The notes: a model not told the origin generated them from the sequence alone. Positions 22,445 to 34,428 are shown, numbered from the stretch's first letter. The stretch: DNA of 64,000 nt from Phlebopus portentosus (GCA_037892935.1 JAYXKI010000003.1:2852001-2916000); one strand, 5' to 3'. Numbers and translations are program-made.

Positions 22445-23332
22445 ATGGGTCAGACATCCTCAGCGCCATCAGACCGATGGCCCTACTTCCTGATTTTTGA
22501 TACTGACAAACTCAGTAATAACGTTATAACGTGCAACGAGCTAGGGATCCGCTATCGCCTGTACACACCTCCTAGAACACACATATTCAGTGACGATCGT
22601 GTCACCTCGGTCTACAGATGGGATAGAGAAACACAACAAGAGATCCATGTTGCCGAAGTAGAGAAACGAAGACATTCACAACGGGTGCGGATTGCTCCTA
22701 GAATTGGGCTGGATGCTCTTGGTCCGGACGTCCCGTTCGTGTTGGTGAGAAATTACTTTCCGACAACTGGGAATTGGTCGAGAAAGTAAGCATCAGTCGA
22801 TGGTGATTACTGGGTCCGGACTAAAGATTTTGGGTTTTGGAAAGCAAGCGAATATTCAGAGCGAGTAATGGTAGAGAATACATTTGGAAGATGCAAGACG
22901 GTACCATAAAGGTGAGTTTGAATTGGATGCCTTCTTCCGACTTTCATATACCAGCAGTCATTCTCTTTAAACAGTTATATCCTAGCGATGATAAATCTTA
23001 CCCAATCGCGAAGTTGACTCATAGTAGTCTCTTCAGCTCGATGCCGATGCATATCAAGCTCACTAATGGGTGCATAGATATCCTCGACGAGCTTGTGGGT
23101 GAGTGACATATCCGTTTACCCTGGCCAATTTGTAGCACTTACCTGCTCGGCTTTGATGCCAGTGACCTGCCTCATTGCGGAGAAGAAACGAAGGGAGCAA
23201 AGTTCGTGGTTTAATAAAATCAGAAATCATTTATGCTGACATGAATGTCTTTTCGGATCTATAGGAAGCAGTTCCTCAGCCGCGGCTGCAGGTGGAGGAG
23301 CGGCAGCAGCAAGCGGAGGTGGAGGTTGCTGA
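22445..23332 (+). CDS. DUF6593-like protein, copy 4
   Basis: Intact five-exon copy of unknown function. The ATG at 22445 gives MGQTSSAPSDRWPYFLIFD; then NNVITCNELGIRYRLYTPP, DDRVTSVYRWDRETQQEI, RIGLDALGPDVPFVLV and NYFPTTGNW. Exon 2 is KRIFRASNGREYIWKMQDG, exon 3 LYPSDDKSYPIAK ... MPMHIKLTNGCIDILDELV, exon 4 TCLIAEKKRREQ. The last exon is a Ser/Ala/Gly tail ending SGGGGC and a stop at 23332. All intron phases agree (2, 0, 1, 1). It combines a G2 N-myristoylation-type start with a terminal Cys, which would suit a peripheral membrane protein. About 225-230 residues. Confidence 0.75.
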
Positions 23333-23584
23333 GTTGCATCGGGCGTGGGCTAGTGGATGGGTTCAATTGTCCTCGTACACATCTCAATCTGTGATTGTAA
23401 ATTATATTCAATTCATAATTAGCAAAGACCGATACCCCGCAGTAACACCATTGTCCTTAATCTGATAATCATAATAAAGACCTGGAACGCATATCAGCGC
23501 CGTAGAACCAATCTTTCAAAGAGTAGATGAATTGATAGGTTCGAGCACAACCAAGACTTGGCAAAACTCAAAATTTGGAAAATG

Positions 23585-23596
23585 TTTAGGGCCGGC
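23585..23596 (+). repeat. TTTAGGGCCGGC junction motif, site 3
   Basis: Third identical site, 253 bases after the copy 4 stop. Module R begins within about 200 bases. Confidence 0.55.
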
Positions 23597-23789
23597 CTAT
23601 TTCAAGCTCGTGATCCTTCCTTCAAACTGCGGCACGCTTCGACCACCACGCTTCGACCACCACAACCAAAGCATCCAGCTCACGGAGCAATTGCGACGGC
23701 CACGTCGAACAAGGCAACGACAACAGCAACCACTGCCACCTCCACAACGGCCACACTGGGCTTTGGCGTTGGCTGCTTTGTTTACAAAC

Positions 23790-24000
23790 GGTATAAATTC
23801 AGATAGGATTGTGTGTCGACGACGGTGTGCGACTTCAAGTTCGGACTTGTCACGGCGAGTCGATAACGGCACTCAAGTGAATCCAGCGAACGTATCAATA
23901 CCCATTCAGGTGCTTGGCAAGTGTCTTGGGGAAGGCATCTCTACTAGGAGATTTCTCTGGTCTGTTCAGAACGTCGACTCGTCGAATCCTCGACTAAGAG
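23790..24000 (+). repeat. Module R, shared non-coding or relic segment
   Basis: It shares blocks with 21460-21560 (GGATTGTGT, GGACTTGTCA, CAA.TGAATCCAG.GAACGT) and with 19480-19600 (AATGAATCCAGCGA, TCTCTGGTCTGTTCAGAACG). Frames inside are short and differ between copies, so it is probably a relic carried along by the duplications. Its origin was not recognised. Confidence 0.45.
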
Positions 24001-24232
24001 CAATTCAGAATGGCTGCAGTTCTCGCATCACCTGAAAACGACGGTGACAGGCGGGCAAGCAAAGGTGCGCATAAAATATATTCGAAATATGATTCAGACC
24101 TTTTTGTCGTCTCTCTTTTAGCTAATCTGATTGTTTACATGTCCAGATCTTCCACACCTTTCACTATCACTCGACTCGCCACCCTCTTCTTCACCCTTCC
24201 CATCCCCGTCGTCGTCCTTCATACCCCCTCCA

Positions 24233-25462
24233 ATGCCCGGCGCACATGAATATGCGAACAAGTTCCCAATTCATACGTCGAAGAAGAAACAGCAACGCGA
24301 TAGCGCTGATAATAATAATTCTAATGCCAGTACGCCAGCGCCTGTTGCTACGACGCCTGCATCCGCAGTCGCTGTCACAAAAGCATCGTCACCTTCGCCA
24401 GCAACAAGCATCAACATCACCACGAACGGGACAGCTGCTGCCAAGATCAGATCAAGCATCATGTCTTCCGATGAAGTTTCCAAGCAACTCGAGCAAATCG
24501 CCTTGGCCTCGTCTATAGACCGAGATCGAACGAGCGGCATCGCCGAGAACCGAGCCAAGCGCGCAAGTCGCGCAAGTCTCAACTCTTCACGCCGTGCACC
24601 GCCCTCGCCGAGCGTCTCCCGACGGACTTCCGGTGCACAAGGACACATCGCCAATAACGTCAGCAATGGCAATCATAGCAATAAGGAAAGCGTGTCGCTC
24701 TCGCGCGTGCCGTCTAACGTGAAGAATGTGATGATGACGGCAGGGGCAATGACAACGGGAGCGACGGAGTCGGCTGCCGCTAACACGCCAAAACGCCGTT
24801 CCCGCGGGATTAAGATCCGCGATTTTGCTTTTCCTGCGGACGATTTACGGCATACTGGCCAGGGGCCTGATGCAGCTCGTCCAGGACGCTCACGACCCGC
24901 GTCAGAATATGGTGGCGGGGACATCATGAACTCCCGGCGAAATTCGGGTTGGGGCGCGTTCAGATGGGCAGGGAGCAAGCTCTGGGGGTTTGCTCTTGGT
25001 GGCGGCGCAGGAGGCGCCGCCGGTAGTGGAAACGGGAAACATCGCGCGACGCTGTCGACGGTGGATACGGACGGCTTCATACCTACCTCGAGTGACTTCG
25101 CGAGGAACTTCGACGCGTCGAGTCCGCAGGATGAATATGCTCCTAGCGGTTTTGAAGCTGACTCTGACTACCAAGACGCCCAGTCCGACTCGTACGACGA
25201 TGCCGACCTATCGGACTATCCGGACCAAGACATCCCGCTTCTCCCGGGTCTCTATCGTGCCATGTACGCCTTTGTACCCGAAGGTACAGCCGAAATGGCA
25301 TTAGCAGAGGACCAAGTCGTCCGAATCGTCGGACGAGGAGGTGGTGTTGGCTGGGCAGTCGCAGAGGATGAGAACGGGAACCATGCACTCGTGCCTGAGA
25401 GCTACCTCGAGCCCGTGAAGCTGGATGAAGATGTGGAACTCGAAGATGGAGACTCGAATTAG
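24233..25462 (+). CDS. SH3-domain protein (Nbp2/Skb5-like)
   Basis: A single-exon frame of about 410 residues starting at 24233 (MPGAHEYANKFPIHTSKK). The first ~330 residues are Ser/Ala/Thr/Asn-rich and probably disordered, with basic patches such as AKRASRASLNSSRR, a short conserved-looking GIKIRDFAFPADD, and a Gly/Ala stretch. The C-terminus is one SH3 domain: LPGLYRAMYAFVPEG, AEMALAEDQVVRIVGRGG, GWAVAEDENGNHALVPESYL, with the ALYDF-like, W and P/Y ligand-binding positions present. It ends in an acidic tail. The SH3 form resembles yeast Nbp2 and fission yeast Skb5, adaptors of MAPK/PAK signalling; that function is inferred. It is embedded in the DUF6593-like array, but no link is evident. 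Confidence 0.7.
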   Translation: MPGAHEYANKFPIHTSKKKQQRDSADNNNSNASTPAPVATTPASAVAVTKASSPSPATSINITTNGTAAAKIRSSIMSSDEVSKQLEQIALASSIDRDRTSGIAENRAKRASRASLNSSRRAPPSPSVSRRTSGAQGHIANNVSNGNHSNKESVSLSRVPSNVKNVMMTAGAMTTGATESAAANTPKRRSRGIKIRDFAFPADDLRHTGQGPDAARPGRSRPASEYGGGDIMNSRRNSGWGAFRWAGSKLWGFALGGGAGGAAGSGNGKHRATLSTVDTDGFIPTSSDFARNFDASSPQDEYAPSGFEADSDYQDAQSDSYDDADLSDYPDQDIPLLPGLYRAMYAFVPEGTAEMALAEDQVVRIVGRGGGVGWAVAEDENGNHALVPESYLEPVKLDEDVELEDGDSN

Positions 25463-26102
25463 AACGAGCAAGCGAGGTGTTGGACCAGAGTATTCTTTTT
25501 TTGTTGTTGTTCTACTTGTCGGACACTTCAAGTTGTGAACAATTGCTCTTCGTATATATATTTCAAAGACATACCACATCGCTTTTTTGGGCGCTTACCT
25601 GTGCTAGTCACATCGTGTCCCTTTGCATTTTTATAATGCTCGACTCTGCACTTCTCATCCCATTACATCTACCGCCCTTCAATATCCTTTCTTTCCATCT
25701 TTTACCCCCAGTGCAATTCTGAGTTTTAGTAACTATATATTCTATTCTAACTAAGTATTACGGAGGCTGACAAACTACAAATCAGACTCAGACTCAAATT
25801 GCCCTATATCCATATCATCTGTCCACCCGGCTTCCAATTCTGTATCTCTGCTTGACTTTTTCATTTTCTCTCTGGTATTTTTTTTTTTCCTTTCGTTCCA
25901 TGTTGTGCCTTTTTGCTAAAAATGTGCGCCCTGTCGGTGCTTGCCGTACATACGCAATATGTGTAGCTGGTGTCTGTGTTTTATTTTGTTGTATAAAATG
26001 TCGACGTCGTATATTCGGCCCCAAAGTATCAGCGACGGTATGAAATGCTCCACATTTGTAAGAGTAAACCAGAATGAATAACGAGTACGAAACGGCGCCA
26101 GA
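25463..26102. other. 3' flank and intergenic
   Basis: Mostly T-rich 3' flank of the SH3 gene and the far end of the minus-strand DUF6593-like relic. No gene recognised. Confidence 0.4.
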
Positions 26103-27113
26103 CTATGCATATATATTCATACAAATAGATAATAAAAAAAACAGGCAAAAGAGGCGAGACATACATACTACATACTTGAGAAGCTTGATGTAATCGGCAG
26201 GCAGGCATTGTTCGCAATAATAATTACCCTCTGGCCTGAGCAACTTGCCGATACCGCCGACACCCCAGCGGCCGAGCTTGAGAAACTCGCTGTTCAGATA
26301 ATTGAGTAGTGGAAACATCATGTCAACCTGATACAAAATAAGTTAAAGATGCGTTTGATATTGCGGACTTTGTTGTCGGCCTTCGTTTCCTCTCAGCAAT
26401 CATACAAGTGACTACGCGGCCAACTTAGCTTAGCAATTCTAATTCTTCATGTGCAGGAAACAGCCCGGGAGCCAAGCGGGAATCTCATCAAGGATATCTT
26501 CACAACCTTGATATGTTTTGAGTTCGAACGCAAGAAGCTGCTTTGGGATAACATCGGAAATTGGTGTTTTCTGTTGTGACTGGAATATTACTAATCTCAG
26601 TAAGTACGTGAGTGTAAATTGGAGAGATTCATACAACTTGTATACTTACCACCACTTGTTCTCTCCAGACATATTGCCTTCGACTTTCGCATTATCACGT
26701 TCTCAGATCAAAATAACAAAGTAAGGCATAAAATAATTACTCACTTGTCCGACCAAGCGCTAGTGAATGTCGACAAGAATTCATTTGTCGACACAAATGG
26801 AATTTCTGGCCCATAAGCATCCATCGCAAGTCCAGGAGCCATCCTAAAGAGGGTAAGTTCCTTTCCCACTTGACGATAAGGATGTTCTTGTCTCTTCTGA
26901 AGACTGACATGATACTACCACTGACAGAGCCGGCCTGTTTGCGAGTAACGACCTGATAGTGCACTCCCGGATGCTCATATGAGATCGTATCGGAATCGAA
27001 GACAGGGCGAGTGTTCCAGTGACCAGAATTAGGCGGGTATGATGCTACCCGGGCTGATGGAAGTAGCTCTTGAGCAACAGAGATAGTAGGCTGTGCTGTG
27101 GCTGAAGTGTTCT
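26103..27113 (-). pseudogene. DUF6593-like pseudogene, minus-strand copy 5
   Basis: Reading leftwards from 27113, the sequence encodes family-like pieces: HYQVVTRKQAGSVSGSIMSV and VKWERN, then in a different frame RMAPGLAMDAYGPEIPFV and TNEFLSTFTSAWSDK. Compared with copy 6 (WERHTYSTDRIRMAP) there is a frame break after WERN. A second break lies between SNSKHIK and GCEDILDEI near 26540-26500. The last segment (26336-26103) has an unusual end, VDMMFPLLNYLNSEFLK ... LGRWGVGGIGKLL, followed by a hydrophobic stretch. Two breaks and no clear start argue for a pseudogene; sequencing error cannot be excluded. Confidence 0.55.
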
Positions 27114-27381
27114 AATCCTGAGCGCTGATGATAGATGTCTGATGCAACATCATATTAGATTATGATGATATAATTCCGTTTCTCTTTCCTGAAGAAACTC
27201 GTGGAAAACTGACTTTAGTACGCCGCGCTGGCGGAGTGTCTGAATTGAGAAATGGATTGTTACCGGAAATGAGGATGAAGGATGGTGACTACTTCAACCT
27301 GCATTGCCCAACTTCTTCTCTGGATAGGAATAAGGCACATCAGGTGCTGATAAGTAATCCATATTCCCTTCTCCGGTTTCC

Positions 27382-28292
27382 TCAACAACTTGCTGCAGCT
27401 GAGGCAGCTGCATTTGTCGCTGATGCCGCTGCTAATATAATATTCGCGTACGAAGAAATTCCTGAATATGAATCTGTCAGCAATTCATGAACACGTACGC
27501 TGTCTGATTTTATGATACAAACGTTCTCGCCATCTCCGTTTACTCTCGGCAATTAGGCAGGTTACTAAAACGACAGTTTGATAACTTTAGAAGAGAATGA
27601 AACGTAACTCAACAGGATTACTCACCGAGAACTTCGTCAAGAATATCCTCGCATTCACGAGAGAGCTTGATATGCATTGGTCCCGGACGTGACGGGTTGA
27701 TTTGAGATAGCATCGCGAGTGGAAGACGCTTGAATTCTTTGGAATATAGCTTGTCACAGAGATTTAGAAGTGAGTATCAAAACATTCAAAGAAATGCAAA
27801 TGATTTGTATGTACTCACCATCACAGTCCTGGCTTGTTCCTTCCAAATGTACCGCTTCCCATTACTCGCTCTAAACGTGCTTTTGCTTTTACGTTGCCAA
27901 GTGACTATGCTTGAAAGAAGGTAACAAAGAGACGATTGAGATGCTCACTCTTCTGACCAAAGAGCAGCCGCCGGCAAGAACTTATTCATCGATACAGACG
28001 CAACTTCAGGCCCATACGCATTATACTCAAGGTCGGGAGCCATCCGAATTCGATCCGTGGAATACGTATGCCTCTCCCATTCAGCAACGAGAACGTCCCG
28101 TTGCCTCACGCTCCTATGATTCCTAAATATCGACGTAACGCTACCTCTGAAAGAGCCAGAACTTTGTTTAGTCAAGATTCGATAGCGTAGTTCCAAGTCG
28201 CCACATGTGATGGTAGTGTTGTTGAGATCGTCAGTGTCGAAGGTGAAGCTGGTGTACCAATGATTCGGCGGTACTGATATAACTTGGCCCAT
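27382..28292 (-). CDS. DUF6593-like protein, minus-strand copy 6
   Basis: A more diverged but apparently intact copy. The start at 28292 gives MGQVISVPPNHWYTSFTFD, again G2 with Ser at position 6, as in the N-myristoylation pattern. The core reads NNTTITCGDLELRYRI, GSVTSIFRNHRS, RIRMAPDLEYNAYGPEV. Exon 2 is KSTFRASNGKRYIWKEQ, exon 3 LYSKEFKRLPLAMLSQ ... PMHIKLSRECEDILDEVL, exon 4 VTCLIAESKRRWRE. The last exon is Ala/Ser-rich and ends AAASC, so a terminal Cys is kept despite divergence. Intron phases (2, 0, 1, 1) equal those of the + strand copies. Function unknown. Confidence 0.7.
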
Positions 28293-28898
28293 TGACTCGT
28301 GCTTTTCATCTACTCGAAGGGATGTCTTTTGAGTGTCGGGGATATGCAAGTACAGTGGGTGACTATGTCGTACCGTACCTGTGTTGGCCGAAATGCAGTA
28401 CTATTTGAGACGTACTCACACAGGTTGCGGTGCCCGCCGACTGGTCGTAATCAGGAACAATGATGCTTGATACATGTCCTGGCATAGGATAGAAGGCAAG
28501 TATTGTAAGTATCGGAACAACGGATGCTCACTTATTGGGAGCTCGAAACCTCCGTCTAACCCTATAATAGGAAACTGTAAAATAAGTAAACGGGACGGCA
28601 GGCAGAAAGATTGATCCTCAGTCTCCGGCAACCACTGATACACGATTTAGACTATGACCTTGAAATGTCTTTATATATTGGCTTAAATAAACAGGGATTA
28701 ACGAAGAGAAGTGAAACGGAAACGCCTATATGTTGTGAAGGCCATTGCATTGATAGTGATAGATAGCGATTACAGCGGTACAAGTGCAGCCGTACTCTAC
28801 AAATAGATATACCGTCAGAGCACAAATGAAAGGAAAGGAGAGAAAAAAAAAAACACCCATCCACGTAAGCAACCGCCCAACAAAAATATCGTTCTTAC
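28293..28898. other. Intergenic between DUF6593-like copy 6 and YTA7
   Basis: Holds the 5' flank of copy 6 and the 3' flank of the AAA ATPase gene. A minus-strand frame (28643-28416) is open but has no recognised family. The family core promoter blocks of the + strand copies are not obvious here. Confidence 0.4.
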
Positions 28899-31800
28899 TC
28901 AAAACGTAGTAGCGCCGAAATCTTCAGTATCCTCCCTCTCTTCGATAGCAAACTCCTTGACCTCTTCAACAAACTCCTTCAAAACATCGAGCAACTCCCT
29001 CACACAGCCATCCCGATCCCACTCTTGTCGATGTCTCCAAATGACGTTCAGACACGTCGCACGCAGCTGTTCCAGTTGCTCCACGTTCAGCTTGTCCGTT
29101 TCTTCAACCAACTTCGATCCAAGGGAAGATAGCAGATCCGGAGAGATGTGGAATGGCGGAGGAGGCGGGGATGGTGTGCGCGGGGGTTCAGGCGGAGGAG
29201 AGCGAACAATCTCCATTGCGTTTGCGGCTGACTCTGCCGTTGCCTCCATAGTTGGCACACCGGGCTGAGCTACGTGCTCTGAAGTAGTTACGGAAGTATG
29301 CTGACTAATGTCCACAGTATGGTGGAAGGATGGTATCGATTGATGAAGTGGTGTACCGTCAATGTTCATGTTGGCAAGAGGAACGAACATCGGGTTCGTC
29401 GCGTCAGGCAAAGGCCCGGATGACATAAACAAATTGTCCTGGACACCATGTAAAGGTACGGACACAGACATCGGCATATTCACCATATTCGGGTCAAACA
29501 TATGAAAGTCGTTCGGCGGAACATTATGCGTCTGATCTTGCATCATCGGCTGGAACATAGATGGCGAACCCGAGTTCATCATCTCGGCGCCGAAGTTATT
29601 CGGAGCGTGGTATTGGATTGCTGCTACCGCGGACGGTGAGGTGAAGAGGTTGTGCACCGATGGTAAAGGCTGCGCCGGCGTCGGAGACATTGGGTTCAGA
29701 AGGTCGGGATCAAAGCCTGACCCAGACGTACGAGGACGCAACTCTGAGCTGACCTCAGGGATCGTCTCAAGGGAAAGCTGTGGAAGATTCATTGGCCCAT
29801 TCACATTCGGATGAGAGGGTGCTCTTGATGGCGTCGTAGGAAGGCTCTCGCTAACAGTCTGTGCGAAGCGCACGGCAGCCACCGGTCTAGGCTGAGATGA
29901 ATTCGGGCCTACGAGGTCTAGCTCGTCGTGATCATCTTCAGGAACTTCAGGCACAGCGTCCAGTCTCGAACGCTTCGAGTCGCGGTCTGTACCAGCATTC
30001 TCTTCCCCCGAACCATGCGCATCCCCATTCACGTCCTGGGATCGATGCCTCTTCAATCGACGCTCCAGTAATAACGGATCCGTAATCCCAAGCTCAGGAG
30101 CTAGACCGTTGTTTCGCGCACTTCTTCTGAGCGCTCCGCCGTTCTCTCCGCCACTCCCGTTTCCATAACCATTCACACTCCCTTCACCATCCCTCTCCCG
30201 GGACCCGGCACGACTCTTTCTCTTCTCCTTTTCCAGTCGCCTCTGTTCCCGCCTCTTCAACTCCCGACCCGCCATTCTCTCACATTCCAGTCTGAATGCT
30301 GGATCAAACTCCTGTATGCTTACCTCCGCGGCCGTATACATTGCCTGGGCCTTATGTAGTCTATCTCGATCCTCGTACGCCCGTACTTCCGCGTTATGGA
30401 CTATCTTCCCCACCTCGTCAAGGAACATGGCCGGAGTGAGGAACTTGCCCTTGTAAAGGTCAACGTTCATCGACTCGAGATCGACTTCGAAGATCTGTGG
30501 TTCTTGTCGAGCTTCGTGAGCGCCATTGATGTGCGAACTGTCGTGGGTATCATGGCCGTCAATAGATATGATTCCATTTGGCTGAGGGGGCTGAGACTGA
30601 TACATTGAACCGAGGAATGGATCCCATGTTTGGTCTGGATAGAGGTTGTACTCGTCCTATCAAACACAATCATCAAATCCTCTCCGATCTACAAGTCTAA
30701 GGAAAGACCCATACGGACCTTAGCAGGTTTCGTAAATCTCTTATGCTTCCTCTTCAACTCCGCAAGTATCGGCCCAAGGCGGAACTTCAAAAGCGTCAAG
30801 ATCTTCTGGTCATTCTCCTCCTGGACGGCCAACTCCGCGGCTGTCGGCTGCCTCGGTTCTAGTGGTGGTGCAATCGGCAATTCTTCAAGTACTCGCTTCT
30901 TCCTCCTCGTCCCATCTGGGAACTGATTTGGCGGGCGGCGAATGTCATCCAGGAGCTCGTCGAAGAACTTTCTGCGCTTCTCAGGGTCAGGGTAAGTAAA
31001 GACAATTCGGTTATCCCTGTTCATCCCGAACCATGCCTTGACGTCTCGAGGAAGAGAAGCGAACGAGCCGTCGACTACGGCAAGGAGGAGGATCGGATCA
31101 CTGGGCGAGAGCGTATCGAGCATAGCTTTGACCGTCGTTCGTGCCGTTTCGGAGATCGCTGCACACCAGCTCTTCAAAGACGGGATGTAGATGACGGAGG
31201 GCTGGTGTCGTTTGGCTTCAACGAATAACTGAATTATCCCAGCCTCGACAGTCTAGGAAGGGAGGTACAAAATGTTAGATTAGGTAAAAAGACGAAAATG
31301 GGATACGGACCCGTGTCGAATCACCCATTAGCGAGCCTAGGTCCAAAGTCTGAACGTGGAAGCCCTCGAGATGATGAAGAGCAGCGGAGCCGATATACGA
31401 TTGACCCAAGCCAGGTTCACCATGCAGGACAACACGAGGTCGGTACACACGGAGCGTCTCCATCTCTGCAGCAAAGCCAAAGCATCAGCATGAAATCAGT
31501 GACCCAGTATAGACCAATTTCACTTTGCATGAGGATCTCCCTCTCCAGAGCACCCTCGTCATCGTCATCCTCCCATTCCGCTTCCTCCAGCGCAGTCCTC
31601 TTTTTCCCGACAGGTATGGCCTTCTCCAAAACAGTCTTCGTCCTCTCGAGTGTATCTTCTAACAAAGGAACGAGCTGCGAAGGCAAAGGCGCAGCACTCG
31701 AAGATGTCGCACGAGCGGAGGATGGAATCAGTTCTGTCATGGTACCATGGAAAATAAATTACACGTGTTAGTCGGTCGCTCAAAGATAGATAAGTAAACG

Positions 31801-34216
31801 AAAATAAAAAATCAAGATGCACTCCATGTCGATCAGGCACAAACGACGGAAATAAAGAAAAATGAGAACGCGGACGAGAACACGATACACGGGACGCGAA
31901 CACAAACGGCGTGACGTATCGCGTATCGCGTCGTGTTGGAAGTAAACGAAGCAACACGTACTTTTTACGGAGATCATGAAATCTCTCGGCTGCACTCCAA
32001 TCGTTTCTGGTTTTAGAAGAAGACGATCCGTGGATTTGTAAATCTGAGGATATCGTCGCTGCACGGCGTTCAACGCAGCTTCAGTACATAATGCCTGCAC
32101 AATTATGGTCAACATCTCTCAATTGAAGTCGAATTACTCTATTTTAACTCACCCGAAGGTCCGCGCCACCGTACCCCTTCGTGATCTTCGCAAGCCTCCA
32201 GATTGTTTCCTTCGCCTTCTCCGTATCCCATCCTTCCCACTTTCGCGTATTGATTTCCAGGATCTTCGCACGTGCCTCAAGGTTCGGCAATGGGAAGTAA
32301 AACTCTCGGTCAAATCTCCCAGGTCTTCGAAGTGCGGGGTCAACGGCATCAGGTCGGTTCGTAGCGCCGATGACTACAACTTGTCCTCGTCCGTCCATAC
32401 CATCCATGAGTGCCAAGAGTGTGGACACCATTGATGCGTGGATCTGGTCCTGTTTCGATGAACGAACAGGCGCGAGTCCATCAATTTCATCAAAGAAAAT
32501 AATTGAAGGCTGTTGGTTTCGCGCTTCCTCGAAGAGAAGACGGAGCTGCCGCTCAGCTTCACCAACCCATTTTGAGAGGACGTCTGCACCCTTGCGCATG
32601 AAGAATGATATGCCCTTCCCATTGGAGCGACAACTTGCGGCTAGCGCGCGAGCTAAGAGAGTTTTACCGGTTCCTGGTGGTCCGTGGAATAATACACCTC
32701 TTGGAGGCACGAGGTTGAAGCGCTGGAAGACTTCAGGGTATAGGAGAGGAAGGAGGGTCATCTCCTTCAATGAATTAATATCTAGTAGAATGGTTAATGC
32801 TAATGAAAGCTCAAATGAGAAATACGCCTTACGGTCGTCCAATCCCCCGACCTCCTCAAAAGTCACGTTTTGGTTTACACCCAAAGGATCAGCATCTGCA
32901 AGAGCCGCATCGGTGACTTTGCCCAGGTTCGAAGGCGTACCGGCTGCTGCTAAGCCATCCGGGAAGAGTCCACCTCCCCCGGCAGCAAAGAGACCTCCAC
33001 CAGCGCCTGCGCCAGCACCGAACGGTTTTCGCGGGGTACGCGTCGGCACATCCGAATCCGAGTCGTCAGCAGGGCCCGGCATACCCATGTATCGTGATAG
33101 TACAGTGCCATTTGCGCTCCAGCCTGGACCATGACGGCCTTTGCCCTTGCTTCGTCGCTCGCCCGCGGCTTTCGGGGGTTGCATCTCCTCAATAGGCGGC
33201 GGAATGGCATAGTTCACTTGTTTGCGAGCGCGGAGGCCGTATGTTCTCGGTCCGGTATCGGGCTCCTCGTTATTGTCGTCGTCCCCGGGAGGGGTTGATG
33301 GTGCTTCTTCCATTAGCTCATCCTCAGACGAACCAGGGGCCTCTGCATCGCCGACATCGATATACCCATCCTCCTCAGCTCGTTGTCGCGCACTCTTGCG
33401 GGCGAGTCGCTGCGAACGCGACCGCGTTAGTCGACCCGTGGGATGAGATTCATCTGCATCATCCACGTCACCAACAGCATCCACGTCTGCAAGGGGAGAG
33501 TGAGATGACACTTTCTTCGAACGACTTCGAGTCACTCGAGCAGGTGCTGCGATAGATACTTCGCCCTCCTCGTCACTATTCACACGCGCATGGCCACCCC
33601 CTCTCCCAGCATTACCGTTGCTACGGCGCGAGGCAGCGGACGACCGCGTTTGCCGCCCGATGACCTCAACCTGATCTTCATCCTGGTCAAACAAGTTGTT
33701 CGCGTTGCCCCCTCCTGGAGGATGAATGCCATCCTCGTCATCAGGATCGCTCTCGATGTAGTTCGGCCGCTTAGTATGTCTGCCATGCGACGTGGTATAC
33801 TCCGTGACCTCAACATTCTGCGTGTACTCCTCATAATATTCATCGTCAGCATATTCGACCTTGGTACTCTGCTTTTTCTTGGACGACGCGCGGGTAGGAC
33901 GCTCGTCTGCGGGGCTGGAGACGGACATGGATGCATCGCCAGCAGAGTACTCTGAGCCTGATGGAGCTGCTAAAAGCGACTCTGAAGACTTGCGGTTGCG
34001 CGTCGAGCGACGGACGGGGCCATGGACGTCGGTGACTGAGCGTGCCATCGGTGGTAACGGAGGTGGGATGCGAATCTTAAACGACGGTTTCTTCTCCCCT
34101 GTCTGGTATTGCTCGTGCTCGTCGTCGATATGAATGTCGTGCTCGGCTTTTATGTCCTTGTCGTCGTGCTCGTACTCGTCGTCCGGCTCGCCGTCGGCGT
34201 CGGCGTCGTTGTACAT
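28899..34216 (-). CDS. YTA7: Yta7/ATAD2-type AAA ATPase with bromodomain
   Basis: Chromatin ATPase that remodels or evicts histones H3-H4 in its family (Yta7, Abo1, ATAD2). The start at 34216 (MYNDADADGEPDDEYE) opens a ~450-residue acidic, Ser/Arg-rich region. AAA1 follows: VTFEEVGGLDD, PPRGVLFHGPPGTGKTLLAR (Walker A), SIIFFDEIDGLAP (Walker B), VIGATNRPDAVDPALRRPGR with the Arg fingers, and KGYGGADLR. A second, degenerate AAA module follows with GEPGLGQSYIG in place of Walker A, as in relatives where AAA2 is inactive. A non-canonical bromodomain-like segment lies around YKGKFLTPAMFLDEVGKIV and AEVRAYEDRDRLHKAQAMY. The last ~400 residues are linker and a charged helix ending at 28899. Introns include one at 32790-32835. 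An earlier GTG at 34228 was not used. Confidence 0.9.
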
Positions 34217-34428
34217 GAAAGGACTCACTCAACCGACTTTCTTTGTCGACCGCCGCTTCACAACCAAATGGGGCCAATGTGACTCATCATTTCCATATAT
34301 GGGGCTCGCTGCGTCACGAGGTGTCACATCGGCATTTGTCATGATCATTAAACAATATTATTAAACACGCAGGTATACATACAAACATAAATTTCTAGTA
34401 ATAGTTCTAACCAGGATATACAGACCAT

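Noticed and set aside
19941..23596. TTAGGG inside the junction motif as an interstitial telomere repeat
   Set aside because: Only a single TTAGGG occurs at each site, with no tandem copies; not telomeric.
34217..34228. GTG at 34228 as YTA7 start, and GTG at 46911 as RNA14 start
   Set aside because: Nearby in-frame ATGs at 34216 and 46899 are the likely starts in a eukaryote.
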